A DNA stretch of 64,000 nt from Hofstenia miamia (taxonomy: Eukaryota; Xenacoelomorpha; Acoela), in the NCBI GenBank assembly GCA_004352715.1, contig SCFE01000005.1, positions 1,276,395-1,340,394 on the forward strand, written 5' to 3'. The translations under genes and the position numbers were made by a program. The notes below the pieces were generated by a model, which saw only the letters and a program-made list of their open reading frames with translations, was not told the DNA's origin and searched no databases. Positions 1-10,238 of the stretch are shown here, in pieces (the stretch's first letter is position 1; each line of letters begins with the position of its first letter).

Positions 1-2
1 CC

Positions 3-46
3 TATATATATATATATATATATAAACTTAACCCAACCCTACCCAA

Positions 47-79
<33 letters not shown>
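3..79. repeat. (TA)n array, split
   Basis: TA runs at 3-24 and 49-79 are separated by a C-rich spacer (AACCCAACCCTACCCAACC). Confidence 0.9.
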
Positions 80-81
<2 letters not shown>

Positions 82-261
82 ATGATAAGCCCGTTTCATG
101 TGAACAACATGGAAATTGTGCGATCGGCGATTCTGGCTAATATATTTTCAATTTACTAATTTTGTTTACTTCTAAGACATAATACACTGGCTGTAATCAC
201 TTTATTTACTAGAGAAATTTTGAAAAATTCTAAAAGCCATATTTGTTGCCAAATAGGAAAA

Positions 262-379
262 CGTGCGTCGCCGTGCCTAATTATATTTTTCAAAACCCGT
301 GCCATGCCGTGCCCAAAAAAATTTTTTGCAACTCCGTGCCGAGCCGTGCCTTCAAAAACCAGGCACGGTTGCAGCTCTG
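262..379 (-). mobile_element. Solo hAT-like end, GTGCC-word family
   Basis: Read on the minus strand, the segment starts CAGAGCTGCAACCGTGCC at 379 and runs into several copies of GGCACGG/CGTGCC. CAGAG plus repeated GC-rich words resembles the ends of the hAT element at 10239. No matching opposite end was found, so it is truncated or solo. Confidence 0.4.
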
Positions 380-629
380 TTATGAATAGCTTCCAATTCA
401 ATTGCGATGCAAGAATATGCGGTTTCTGATGAAACCAATGTGAGTGTTATTTTTCACAATAGTCTTTTGCTTACGAGCATGTTATAAAACGTCTGAAAAC
501 CTGTCCAATTTAACTACGGCAAATAAAACTTGTAAGAAAATTCTTGTGTATTGAATCAATAAAAGTTTTGCTATCATTTACTGTGTTAGTAATAGATTGC
601 TTAGAGATATGGGAACATTAATGGGACAT

Positions 630-1042
630 GCGAGACTTCAATGGCTAACGCTAAGAGAAAGAATAGAGTAAAAAGTTTGCTTCCTTACTTGGAAGTGTAT
701 CAAAGACATGGCGCCAAGATATTTGAGTAGTTTTATTCAAGAAAGAGAATACAATACATTTTGAAAACTAGAGCTTTTGAAAATGATTTGCTTGAGGTGT
801 TGCAAACAAGAAAAAACGCTGATGCAGCGTTTGCTGTTGCTGTGCCAAAATAATATAATATGTTGCCAGATAAGCTTAGAAAGTGTACCGGCTTCGAAAA
901 CATCAAGAAAAATTTGAAAAATAATTTCTTTACTAAATTTGTACATATTGTAAAGAATATTGTAGTTTCCAGTGCATCTGATTCATCTTTGTTTAGAAGG
1001 TACCCTATATAAATATATATTATTATTATTATTATTATTATA
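630..1042 (+). pseudogene. Non-LTR retrotransposon reverse transcriptase, degraded C-terminal end and TTA tail
   Basis: Shifting frames recover the C-terminal region of a CR1/Jockey/L2-type ORF2 protein. The order is QWLTLRERIE, then WKCIKDMAPRYLSSFI, then YNMLPDKLRKCTGFENIKKN. These match the family pattern of a conserved WLTLRERI stretch, a CLNGLAPxYL-like stretch and a WNSLPxxLR-like stretch near the C-terminus. Stops and frameshifts break it, and the catalytic part upstream is missing, as in 5'-truncated LINE copies. A (TTA)n run at 1021-1042 follows and is probably the element's 3' tail. The clade is inferred from motif style only. Confidence 0.6.
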
Positions 1043-4000
1043 GTAGAAAACTAGGATTCGCACTTAAAATAACAATTTTCATGATATTTTCTATGACTAC
1101 CAACACAAGTTATTTGGCTAAGGTTTAAATCCAAGAATTCCATAATATAGATTGACCTTATCGTTAATGTGACTTGAAATTAACTTGGAGACCATAAATC
1201 GCAAGAACGATATTTATAAACTCCGGGTTTTGTCTATTTTGCTTACAAAAATGTTAATATGTGGACAAAATTGTGTATTGCTTTAGTCTTGGATCCTGGG
1301 CGGTATTGATTGTGAAGGTTTAGCCATCGGTCAAATTTGGTATTGCCTTGCGGTAAATCGCATTTTGATGTAGCAACTTATAATATGTTAAAGTTAATTT
1401 AATTACTTTATATTCTCAATTTTTGTTCACTAAGTCCTTTACACTTTCTCTAACCAATCGTGCGATTTAAGCACATTCAGGAAATGCAAGGCCCCCATTG
1501 CCATTTTGAGAAATTAATTCTTTGCATTTTGCTTAGCTAAAATTTTCTGTTTATCGTTTTTTATTTTATGGAAATATTTAACACTAAGCAATCTTGCTTT
1601 TGCTTGCATTGTTTGTCGTAAAAAATTTTTTAAGCGCTTATAGCACACTAGATAATAATTTTGACAACAAATGGTCACAATAACAGGAAAGCACACTTAC
1701 CCATGGGTGTGATGAGATCACAGGACATCCAAATTTTCAAATGAGTTTAAAGAAAATTGTTTTGAACTAGGGAAAAATGGTTACTGATTTAAGGATCATC
1801 TATATTTTAGACATGGTCGCGGTAGACAAAATATTAAATCTCGAATTCAAGATAACATCTAAATTATCGTTGGTTACAAACGTTCCAAGAATATTCCTAC
1901 CAGTATTAGAATGAAAATAATCTAAATTTATCAAATATTTAGAAAGAAATATTATTAAATTACTCCAGATTCCAAATCATACCTTTTAGCATAAAGTCTA
2001 ACACTCCAATTTTGCGCTCCGTTGCCTTCTTCGCATTATTAGAAATAGGAAGGAAACTTCCCTAGCTGCCGCACCACGTTTCAGCGGAGGGAGCAAAAAA
2101 GAGGCAAATTAAACCTCCAACATGAAAACAAATATATTATCTATACTTTGAATGAATTTTCGGAATTGATTTTTATTTTTTTGCAATTATAAAAAGTTCC
2201 CGACATCCGCTTCCCTACTTTCATTAACATTGTAAATATTTACAGGTGGTACAAAATAGTAAACAAGTTTTAACGTGATTTAAAATTCAAATCTGTTACA
2301 TGCTCAATAGACATACTTTTGAAATTTTATTAATTCACGGTAAATTTAATTGTAGCTGCCAGCACTTCTACGATTACAGTACAAACAAACCAATTAATTT
2401 TAATGTAATTCTTAATTTTAGCAAGAAAAAACACATTATTAAATTGTGGGTTAAATTTCCCTTGGAAATTGTTAAAATTCTACCTTTGATTCAATTAGCC
2501 TTAGAATGTCCTACGTTCAAGCAATTTTCTTTCAGGCTATTAAGAATTTGGAAATTATGAGATATTGGCATATCTTATGATGAACCTACTCCCATTGAAT
2601 GGTGAGCATTTGTACGGAAGTGTATTAGGTGGAGCTTCTATAAAAAAACTTTGTTAAGTTTACCAGCACGTACCTTAAATGTTTTATCAGTACTCGCCTT
2701 ACCTGAAAATGCTAATAAACTAAGCTGGTGTTAAACCATTTTGAAAGTTTTCAATGTATGTTTGAACAAAAATAATGCTCATTTTATATTATTTTTTTCC
2801 AAATGTTATCTAAGAGAATATTTTATAAAAAATCTTATTTATAATACATATAATGTGAAATGTGAAACGTACCCGATAATAATGATGCGCACACACCCAT
2901 ACTCGCGGATACGGACGGGTAAAAGCGAGTACACCTTGTTAGTACTCTAACCGCACATCACTAGCATGAAGTACTTGAAAATATTAAATATCTTTTTAGA
3001 ATAGCAGTTTTTTGAAATTAAGTCAAATTATCTTCCCAAGAAATGTTCAGATAATGATGAGTTCTAAGTACCATATCAGTCATATCTAAACTCATTAATT
3101 TTATTTCTGTAGATGAAGCACCCAAGCATCGTCAATGCATATCGAGTGGGTTCTTAAGACGTAAATGAAAATGGGCAAATGGACACTCTCCAGCATCCAG
3201 TTATATTTAATGTGTTTTGAGGCTTTGGATGCGGCGGCCATAAGCCGGCCACGCCTTAATTTTTGCGTACATTGCTTCAATTTTCAAATCAACGTTTTAG
3301 TTTGCTTTCACTTGCAAACTGACAAGTTTTATTCAAGGTGGGTAGACCTATAAGTCCAGATACATTATTAGAAATGTGATGAATTATATGCAATAAAAAT
3401 TATACGGCCGAGAATGGGTTCAATATTTGCAGCCCACTACAGCACTGTTAAAAATAAAAATTTGCGTACGGCTGCTGCCACCTACTAAGCTCCATCAATA
3501 AAACACTAGTGGTACTTTCAAATTCTGGAAATCATCATTATTAATAGTTAGAGTGAAATCTTAGAAAATTTCTGGTTTGTTTAAGAAAAAGTCATTACCA
3601 AATTACTATTGTCTATAATTTTAAAAATATTTTAGGAGCAGTGATGCATCATAAGACACATGAATTTCATCATGTCAAATTCCCTGCAGCTTTGAGCACC
3701 TGGCATATTAAGCACTCAGCTTAATAGCTCATTGAAGTCACAGAGTGTAATACTTGGGATAACTTCATGATTATATTGTTTTAAGATCAGATTTTAAGAA
3801 GAATTTGCAAAAATACCTCAACAATTGCTATGTATCCAATATTTAAGTTAAACCATTTGTTGTCTATCTTAACAAAATAGTTAATGGCGAAATATAATAT
3901 ATAGTATATTGACGTATCGTATTGTCTGAGATCGTTAGCACATAACCAATAAGTGCTATTCGTTCGATAAATAAATATTTGAGATATCTGCTGATTTGAT

Positions 4001-4806
4001 GTATATGTTGCCAAAACATATAGAGCTATGCATTTAGTTGGTTACGTTTTCTATATTTAGCAAGATCAGGTGGTATACCACATCCGCAGCAAATAAATTG
4101 TTCTGCAATGGCTTAATTTTTTGTATTTGACTTGATTTAAGGGAATATTATAGAATTTACTAGCATTGAATCATTAACCGTGAATAAGACTGGCGGTGCG
4201 CAATATTTAATAGCGATGAATAATATTGCAATTAGTGAGTCGCATGAATCAATTAAAGATCACATAATAAAATAGAAGTTCATGCAAAATTAGCTAAAGA
4301 AATTTCATAGGACTTAAACCTAATCTAATTTAAAGTATCAACTCCAAATTTTCAAACCATTTTTCGAGGCTTATTAAGAAATCGGATAAGTGGGAAAATT
4401 TGTGAAAATTTCTATGCTGGAAGTATATGACAATATTACTTGTTTTTCAATGGAAAATGTGATTTTTGCAAAAACATTTAAATTCTTCCCATGCAAAGTG
4501 TTCAAATAATAATGCAGTTTAAGACCCTCAACTAATTTGATTTTGTCAATAGACCACCTTAGTCCCGTGTAAAGTAAGATGTCATCACGCCGTAGAGTTC
4601 GCGCCAACCGCAAATTACTGATGAAAGTGAAAGAAGAGATGGTCGTCTATCCAGGGGTGTTTTCAGATTTCAGATATCCTCATTATTTAGTGAATTTTGC
4701 CATTTAGGAATATTATAGAAAGAATCACAAATAGGAAAAATTCCTGGGTTCATTATGGCAAATGTGCCAGTTCAATGTTTGTTTCGGTTGGGTTGTTCGA
4801 GTTACT
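1043..4806. other. No gene seen
   Basis: AT-rich DNA apart from the hAT-like end at 2887-2963. Short open frames (at most 86 codons, at 2300-2560) show no recognisable protein. A GC-richer patch at 3225-3260 (GGCGGCCATAAGCCGGCCAC) is unexplained. Confidence 0.6.
2887..2963 (-). mobile_element. Solo hAT-like end, TAGTGATGTGCGG family
   Basis: On the minus strand it begins TAGTGATGTGCGGTTAGAGT at 2963 and runs through a GC-rich stretch with ACCCGTCC and GGATAC-type words. It is similar to the end at 4807, but the two point away from each other, so they do not bound one element. Confidence 0.35.
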
Positions 4807-4900
4807 CAGTGATGTGTGGTTACGGGTTTACCCAAGGGTATTTGTTTTTTTCATACCATGCCTGAGATTATGAGTACTGCTGGATACGGGTTTAACTTTA
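4807..4900 (+). mobile_element. Solo hAT-like end, CAGTGATGTGTGG family
   Basis: It begins CAGTGATGTGTGGTTACGGG and has a second TACGGGTTT word about 75 bp inside. The first 15 bases nearly match the inverted end at 2963. No partner end was found. Confidence 0.35.
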
Positions 4901-5038
4901 TAAAAAGCTGGTAAGATTATTAATTCCACAAACAAAACACCAAATATATTCTGTTTTCATCAATATTGAAGTTCGTTAGTAATTTGATTGGCACCTTTTA
5001 CTTAAATTAGATTAGGTTTTGCAATATTTTCTAAAACA

Positions 5039-5267
5039 CAGCACTGGAAAAAAAAATTTGGCCACCCATGATTTGCCATAAATATTTCTAAGAAATTGAT
5101 GCCAAGAATGTCATAGTTATTTTTTAATTAGATTTGAGGTTGCAGAAAGAGGAATTCATCAATGTTGAGACATAATTTTTTTATCACTGTTTACTTTAAA
5201 TCTCAAGGAGAAATGCTACAATGCTTGAAGCTAGCTAATCTTTTCTTGGAAAAATGTATTCGGCCAC
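5039..5267 (+). repeat. Left IR/DR end of the Tc1-like element
   Basis: It holds an outer motif at 5039 and an inner motif at 5246-5267 (TTGGAAAAATGTATTCGGCC then AC). Both share the TGGAAA...GGCCAC core, the likely transposase binding sites. Confidence 0.7.
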
Positions 5268-5347
5268 TTCAGACCAAATTAGAGAATCTGTAAAAATTTC
5301 ATTGATTGAGCTTTTTTCTGTCTATTTATATTGAAAATGTTTTATAA

Positions 5348-5642
5348 GGGAAGTGATCCAAATTCAATACGTTAAATGAAAATGCAACCGTAAATAAAAA
5401 TTCTAGTTCAAATATCTGCATGCGCTTAATAAATTTATTTGCATAGATATATTTGAAGAAATGTGCAGAACCTCAATGTGTCAAAGTTATTTGTAATAAC
5501 ATTTGCGGAAAAAACACGCCTTTAACGTAAACTTCATCGAATTTATTTTTAGTGTAAGTTAACGATTTGGTTTACGGTCATGTTAACGAAAAGCACCATT
5601 TGTTAACGGTGTTGTTAACGTATTGAATTTGGATCACTTCCC
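5348..5642. mobile_element. Harbinger-like MITE family A, copy 1 (inside the Tc1-like element)
   Basis: This 295 bp element has inverted ends GGGAAGTGATCCAAATTCAA and its reverse complement, continuing to about 28 bp. It is flanked by TAA at 5345-5347 and 5643-5645. A 3 bp TAA or TTA duplication is typical of PIF/Harbinger. GTTAAC recurs several times in the right half. It contains no coding capacity. It sits between the left end and the transposase of the Tc1-like element, so it inserted later. Confidence 0.85.
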
Positions 5643-5663
5643 TAACATTCTTTCTTCGCCTTA

Positions 5664-6600
5664 TATAATGCCTAGTGCGTACCTCTTGCCATCCGCGATT
5701 TGATTATCTCCCAACATTTGGAGGGGATGAGTCAACGTAATATAGCTCAACTTGTAGAACGACCTCGACGTACTGTCGGTGATATCATCAGACTCTTCAC
5801 TTCTGAAAACATCATTGCCCCAAAACAAAAGTCCCAGGAAGACTTCAGCGAAATTTCGCAATGAATGGGCTGATGGTTACCTTGTAACAGTAAGAACTGT
5901 GCGAAACATCCTGAAGAAATACTCAAATGGGGCTTTCGTGGCACATAGAAAGCCATTCTTAACCTCAAAGCAAAGATTACACTGAATGAGGTGGGCCAAT
6001 TTAATGAGAGACAATTCATCTGAACATTGGTCCAATTTTATATTTTCAGATGAGTCAAGATTTGAGCTATACACATCGAAAAAAATGTTGATAAAGAGAC
6101 CAACTGGGCAGAAGTTCAGATTCTTGCGTCAATTTACTCGGGCGACCATGAAGTATGGTGAGAAGTCTGTAATGGCATGGGGCGCAATATGAAAGTGTGG
6201 CTTTCGCAAGATTATTCACATCACTGGTACTCTCCTAAGCTCTTAATATGCTCGGATTCTAGAAAAGGAAGTCTTGCCACTCCTTACAAGTGATCAATAT
6301 ATCAACAGGATGGTGTTCCATGTCATACCTCAAAAGAAATGACAAATTTCCTCCACAATAATGGGGTTGCTATCTTTGCTTATTGGCCTGACAATCTTCA
6401 GACATTAACATTATCGAAAATATGTGGAAAGAGTTCAAATATTGAATTGAACAGCATACTCTTCACACTGAAGACGAGCTGCGGAGCACAATAAAGAAAA
6501 AATTTATGCAATTCTTAACAGCTTTATTGAAAGAATTTGTGGTTAAATCCCTGATCGCCTTGAAGTTGTTATTCGCCTAAATTGACATCCTACAAAAATA
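5664..6600 (+). pseudogene. Tc1-like transposase pseudogene
   Basis: A DD34E-type Tc1 transposase is readable across several frames. The N-terminal helix-turn-helix appears as HLEGMSQRNIAQLVERPRRT (about 5717-5778). Around 5885-5990 the segment TVRNILKKYSNGAFVAHRKP follows. The first catalytic Asp lies in FIFSDESRFEL (about 6037-6070), followed by KYGEKSVMAWGAI. The second Asp region is recoverable as QDGVPCHTSKEM (about 6306-6342), and the Glu lies in DINIIENMWKEFKY (about 6404-6445). Stops at about 5871 and 5985, a stop after WGAI, and at least two frameshifts make it inactive. All three acidic positions survive, so decay is moderate. It lies inside the inverted repeats at 5039-6914, as expected for a single-gene Tc1 element. 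Confidence 0.85.
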
Positions 6601-6712
6601 TTAGAAGAGAGAATGTTGTTGCTAAGTGCTTGTATTGCATCAATTATTAAATTATGTACTTTATTTTGAATTTACTTTTTTCGGATTTGCTCATTTGTTA
6701 AAATTTTTTCAT

Positions 6713-6914
6713 GTGGTCGAATACATTTTTCCAATACCAGATTTCTAATTTTGATAAAAAATTAATAGCCAATTGTTATTCTACATATATAATGGTATTA
6801 GACATACAAATTTTCCGTTCTTAATCAAAGTAACACTTAGTTATAATTTTAGGCACACTCTATCAAATGAATGTTCAAAATAGCAAGGTAGTCGAATTAA
6901 TATTTCCAGTACCG
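6713..6914 (-). repeat. Right IR/DR end of the Tc1-like element
   Basis: The inner motif at 6713-6734 is inverted relative to the left one with one mismatch. The outer motif ends at 6914 and is followed by TA, the expected Tc1 target. Confidence 0.7.
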
Positions 6915-7240
6915 TAGATAGGTGGCCGAGTAAGCGTGCTCGAAAGCTTTACCCACACAGCACATTACATATGCATGTTCTCATTGCTTTGCGTTAGTTA
7001 GGGTTTTCAACACCAATATGCAAAAGTACTTAGAATGTACGTATAAGCATGGATCGTGTAAATGTATGCATTCGAAATGTTTATTGCTTCACAAATATTT
7101 TAATGCCTAGCTAATTTCTTATTGAGCGACAATAAGGTACTTTCAGCAAAAACTTGCCTGCCGATTTCGCGGATGAATTTTAATACGCAGAGGCTAAAAA
7201 ATTAAGCATTTATCTTTCTTAGGTAGCAGAAATAAACTAA

Positions 7241-7398
7241 TCAAATTATGCTTGCATTAGCTTAACAAACTTTTAATTATGGGTTTAAAAAACATTGACC
7301 AGCACTTGCAAGAAACATTTTCCACATACGATGTCTATTAAAAATAGGTTTTTAGGATATGATAATTAAATCAGTTGTATAAATGACAACATAAATTC
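7241..7398. repeat. 158 bp block duplicated across a gap, copy 1
   Basis: The sequence from TCAAATTATGCTTGC to ATAAATTC is identical to 7420-7577 and abuts the 21 N gap. This is most simply an assembly overlap left unmerged. Confidence 0.85.
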
Positions 7399-7419
7399 NN
7401 NNNNNNNNNNNNNNNNNNN
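7399..7419. other. Gap of 21 N
   Basis: Flanked by identical 158 bp blocks. Confidence 0.98.
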
Positions 7420-7577
7420 TCAAATTATGCTTGCATTAGCTTAACAAACTTTTAATTATGGGTTTAAAAAACATTGACCAGCACTTGCAAGAAACATTTT
7501 CCACATACGATGTCTATTAAAAATAGGTTTTTAGGATATGATAATTAAATCAGTTGTATAAATGACAACATAAATTC
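7420..7577. repeat. 158 bp block duplicated across a gap, copy 2
   Basis: Identical to 7241-7398. Only one copy is probably real. Confidence 0.85.
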
Positions 7578-7632
7578 TACAAAAACAATAATTAAAATAT
7601 ACCAAAATAATATTACTATCTAAATTTAATAA

Positions 7633-7971
7633 TTAGTTTTTTGGTAGGTTCGACTGATAAATGTCGTTATGATGACTTTTAGGATGCGCTTTTAGAAAGT
7701 CCATTGTTGACTTGGGCACTCTAGCAAACTTTGGTTTAGAAGGTAGTATTGGTCCCTGCATTGGTGATTTGAGTTTAAGTGATCTTGGTGAAATGACGTC
7801 CGAGTGATCTGAAGAAGATGAGACGCTCATACTTCTTGATCCATTGATTGACGGTGGCGTTCTTGCATTTAATGACGAACTAAGAGGAGATGCACTTGAT
7901 TGTCTTTTATATACCGCCTCTTCTATCTTTCCAAGAGCCATTGCTTTGGAATTTACTCTTCCTTGCTCCAT
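7633..7971 (-). CDS. Possible Ser-rich coding exon of an unrecognised gene
   Basis: I do not recognise this 112-residue open frame. It has protein-like composition unusual for its surroundings: balanced charge, many Ser and Pro, and few of the Ile/Asn/Lys/Tyr runs that AT-rich noise gives. Residues 24-70 form a Ser-rich, probably disordered stretch (QSSASPLSSS, SMSVSSSSDHSD). Residues 75-100 are basic with several S/P sites (LKSPMQGPILPSKP, RVPKSTMDFLKAHPK). This looks like the disordered tail of a larger regulatory or cytoskeletal protein. The ATG at 7971 has an in-frame stop 12 bases upstream, so it is either a true start or an exon whose acceptor lies near 7955-7960. It ends LPKN and stop. 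No AATAAA follows closely. It lies downstream of Nca on the same strand but is not needed to complete Nca. A chance frame is possible. Confidence 0.4.
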   Translation of the reverse strand: MEQGRVNSKAMALGKIEEAVYKRQSSASPLSSSLNARTPPSINGSRSMSVSSSSDHSDVISPRSLKLKSPMQGPILPSKPKFARVPKSTMDFLKAHPKSHHNDIYQSNLPKN

Positions 7972-8723
7972 TGGAAAACATTAAACAATGTTTCATAAAG
8001 TGTGAGAGCCGCAAAAGAATTCTGGTAATAAAATTTAAATTGCCATCATTACTAGAAGCATTTAACTCGACGTCAGGATTGGCCAGCTATAAATCTGACA
8101 TACCTATTAAGATAATTGCTCGTGCAACAGTTAGATTCATGGTATTGGCGTGATCATACATTAGAATCGTCTTCTAACACAAACTCTTGTAATTAACAAA
8201 ATTCACTGCCAAATTGTATCGGGTGGTCAGTTAAACAGCATTAATGTTGGTAGTACTAACACTTCGATATGAGATAACATGCATTGCTTGAATAATACTA
8301 ATATGCGAAGTCTATTAAATATTTCTTTCAGCAAATGATGCAAATTTGTCGCGTCTATGTCATCTCCTATAAAAAGTTTGCTTAAAATTTCGACCCAATG
8401 TATAACTTACTTGTAACGAAGCTATTTAATCAATTTAGAACTGTAAGTCGTTTTGATCGACATGGAGATTTTCTATGTTCATGTTTAGCACCCACTATGA
8501 AACAAAATTCTAAAACCTGAAATGACGTCAAAATATTAGGTTCTAATTTCCTTGATTTATAAAATCACAATTCCAAGTCAGGCAAAGTTGATAGTTGTTA
8601 ACTATATGAATGTTTTTCCTTTATTGTGGATTTTAAGTAAGGTCATCACACTGATGCTTAATGCTACAGTACCAATTTGCTATGCTATTCTTCAAATAGG
8701 CAAGGGAATATTTAACAAGATAA

Positions 8724-9002
8724 GGGAAGTGATCCATATTCAATACGTTAACAAGTGAAAATGCAACTGTAAACAACAATTCTAGCTTCAAATGTCTGCA
8801 TACACTTAATAAATTTATTTGTATAGATATATTTGAAGAAATGTGCAGAGCCTAAATATGTCAAAGTTATTTGTAATAAAATTTGCGGAAAAAACACGCC
8901 TTTAACGTAAACTTCATCAATTTATTTTGAGTGTACGTTAACGATTTGGTTTATGGTCATGTTAACGGTGTTGTTAACGTATTTAATTTTGGATCACTTC
9001 CC
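8724..9002. mobile_element. Harbinger-like MITE family A, copy 2
   Basis: This 279 bp element aligns along its length with 5348-5642, including the internal TGCGGAAAAAACACGCCTTT block. It has the same ends and TAA duplications at 8721-8723 and 9003-9005. It lacks a short segment containing GAAAAGCACCATTT present in copy 1. Confidence 0.87.
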
Positions 9003-9005
9003 TAA

Positions 9006-10230
9006 TTGGGATTATACATGTATTTAAATTCTAGTAGAATACAGTTATTTCAAGATATGTAGCTACTCTGTTACAAGAGCAGAGCTGTTAATAGGACACA
9101 TGCTATTGTCATGTCATCTGAATTGCGAATATTTAATGCATGACCCGTTACGCATGATCACCAGTTTAAATTAAAACGTGAAAATGGACCTTGCGTAGAT
9201 GACCTCCATGAACTGTGACCGGGCATTCTACAAGTAGATTAACATAAGATTAGTATATCAAATAATCGTGCACAATTAAATTGTGAATTATAGAAGCAGT
9301 CCTTGTCATAAGGGAGACTCCCTAGAAATATATTTTGAAATTGAGGGTGAAATCATGATCACGATTCCTTTTTAATTGCGAAGTTCGGAAAGAAAACTTT
9401 TCACTTGAAGGAAAACAGATCAGTCAATCTTTTTTCCCCAGCCTTTGATTAATCATATTTTGAATATCTTTACACCTTTAGTGCAGAATATCTGGGAACT
9501 TTTCCAGTGATTAGCAGTTCATTAACTTTTTCAATGGGTATACATTCCTTCATCATAAAAAACTGAATGTTCGGCAAAATTTCATTTTTTTGTTATGTCA
9601 TATGGATATAAATTCATCATGATATGTTTGAGTCACAGTCACTGCATAAAAGTCTTCAATCAAATTCAATTCAAAATGAAATTGCATATGTTGTCGTATG
9701 ACAAGAATAATATTTATATTTTAAAACTTATTTCCCCTTAAATTAGAGATCTTAAGTAAAAATACAACGCTTACAAGAGCTTAAATTTGACAAGTGGGCA
9801 ATTTTCAAAATTATGATCTCATGCAGTTTAGAGTTTAATTTGTATTATAAATATTTCAATCTCATCTTACATGTATGTGCATTTATCAGTTTATACCCCA
9901 CCATCAATTTTTTCTGGATTCGCGCTTGGTGCTTTGTGTAAATAACTAAATTTACGTAGATATGATTTTCATAACGTACAGTGCCTTCTTCAAAAATGTC
10001 CTGTGGTGAAACATGGAATGATTTTGTACGAACTAATTACAATTAATGTAGCAATATAATTTAAGTGTTAATATTTTTTACCGACAGTATTTTGAATATC
10101 GATTTTTGCAATTTCGCGTTAATCTTACAAAAAGGATTAAAGTGTGCTATCAATATTCAATTGACGTTTCACAAAACTATGTGTTTAAACATAAAACAAT
10201 TTTTTTAAAAGTTTTATTCTTTATATTTTA
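9006..10230. other. No gene seen
   Basis: Unique-looking AT-rich sequence between MITE A copy 2 and the hAT element. No open frame of note. Confidence 0.6.
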
Positions 10231-10238
10231 ATCTAGAC

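Larger units (their letters stand above)
5039..6914 (+). mobile_element. Tc1-like DNA transposon with IR/DR-type ends, interrupted by a MITE
   Basis: The outer ends CAGCACTGGAAA (5039) and, inverted, CGGTACTGGAAA (6914) bracket a transposase pseudogene. Inner copies of the same motif lie at 5246-5267 and, inverted, 6713-6734, and these agree at 21 of 22 positions. Each outer/inner pair is about 175-205 bp apart. This two-repeats-per-end layout is the IR/DR arrangement known from Sleeping Beauty-like Tc1 elements. The right flank is TA as expected; the left is CA, probably a decayed TA. Without the 295 bp MITE and its 3 bp duplication the element is about 1.58 kb, normal for Tc1. Confidence 0.8.

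Noticed and set aside
25-48. Telomere-like AACCCAACCCTACCCAACC spacer
   Set aside because: Too short and irregular, and set between TA microsatellites.
2948-4900. The two TAGTGATGTG/CAGTGATGTG ends as one element
   Set aside because: They face outward from each other, so they cannot be the two ends of a single element between them.
7890-8153. 87-codon plus-strand frame
   Set aside because: It overlaps the more protein-like minus-strand frame at 7633-7971 and has noise-like composition.
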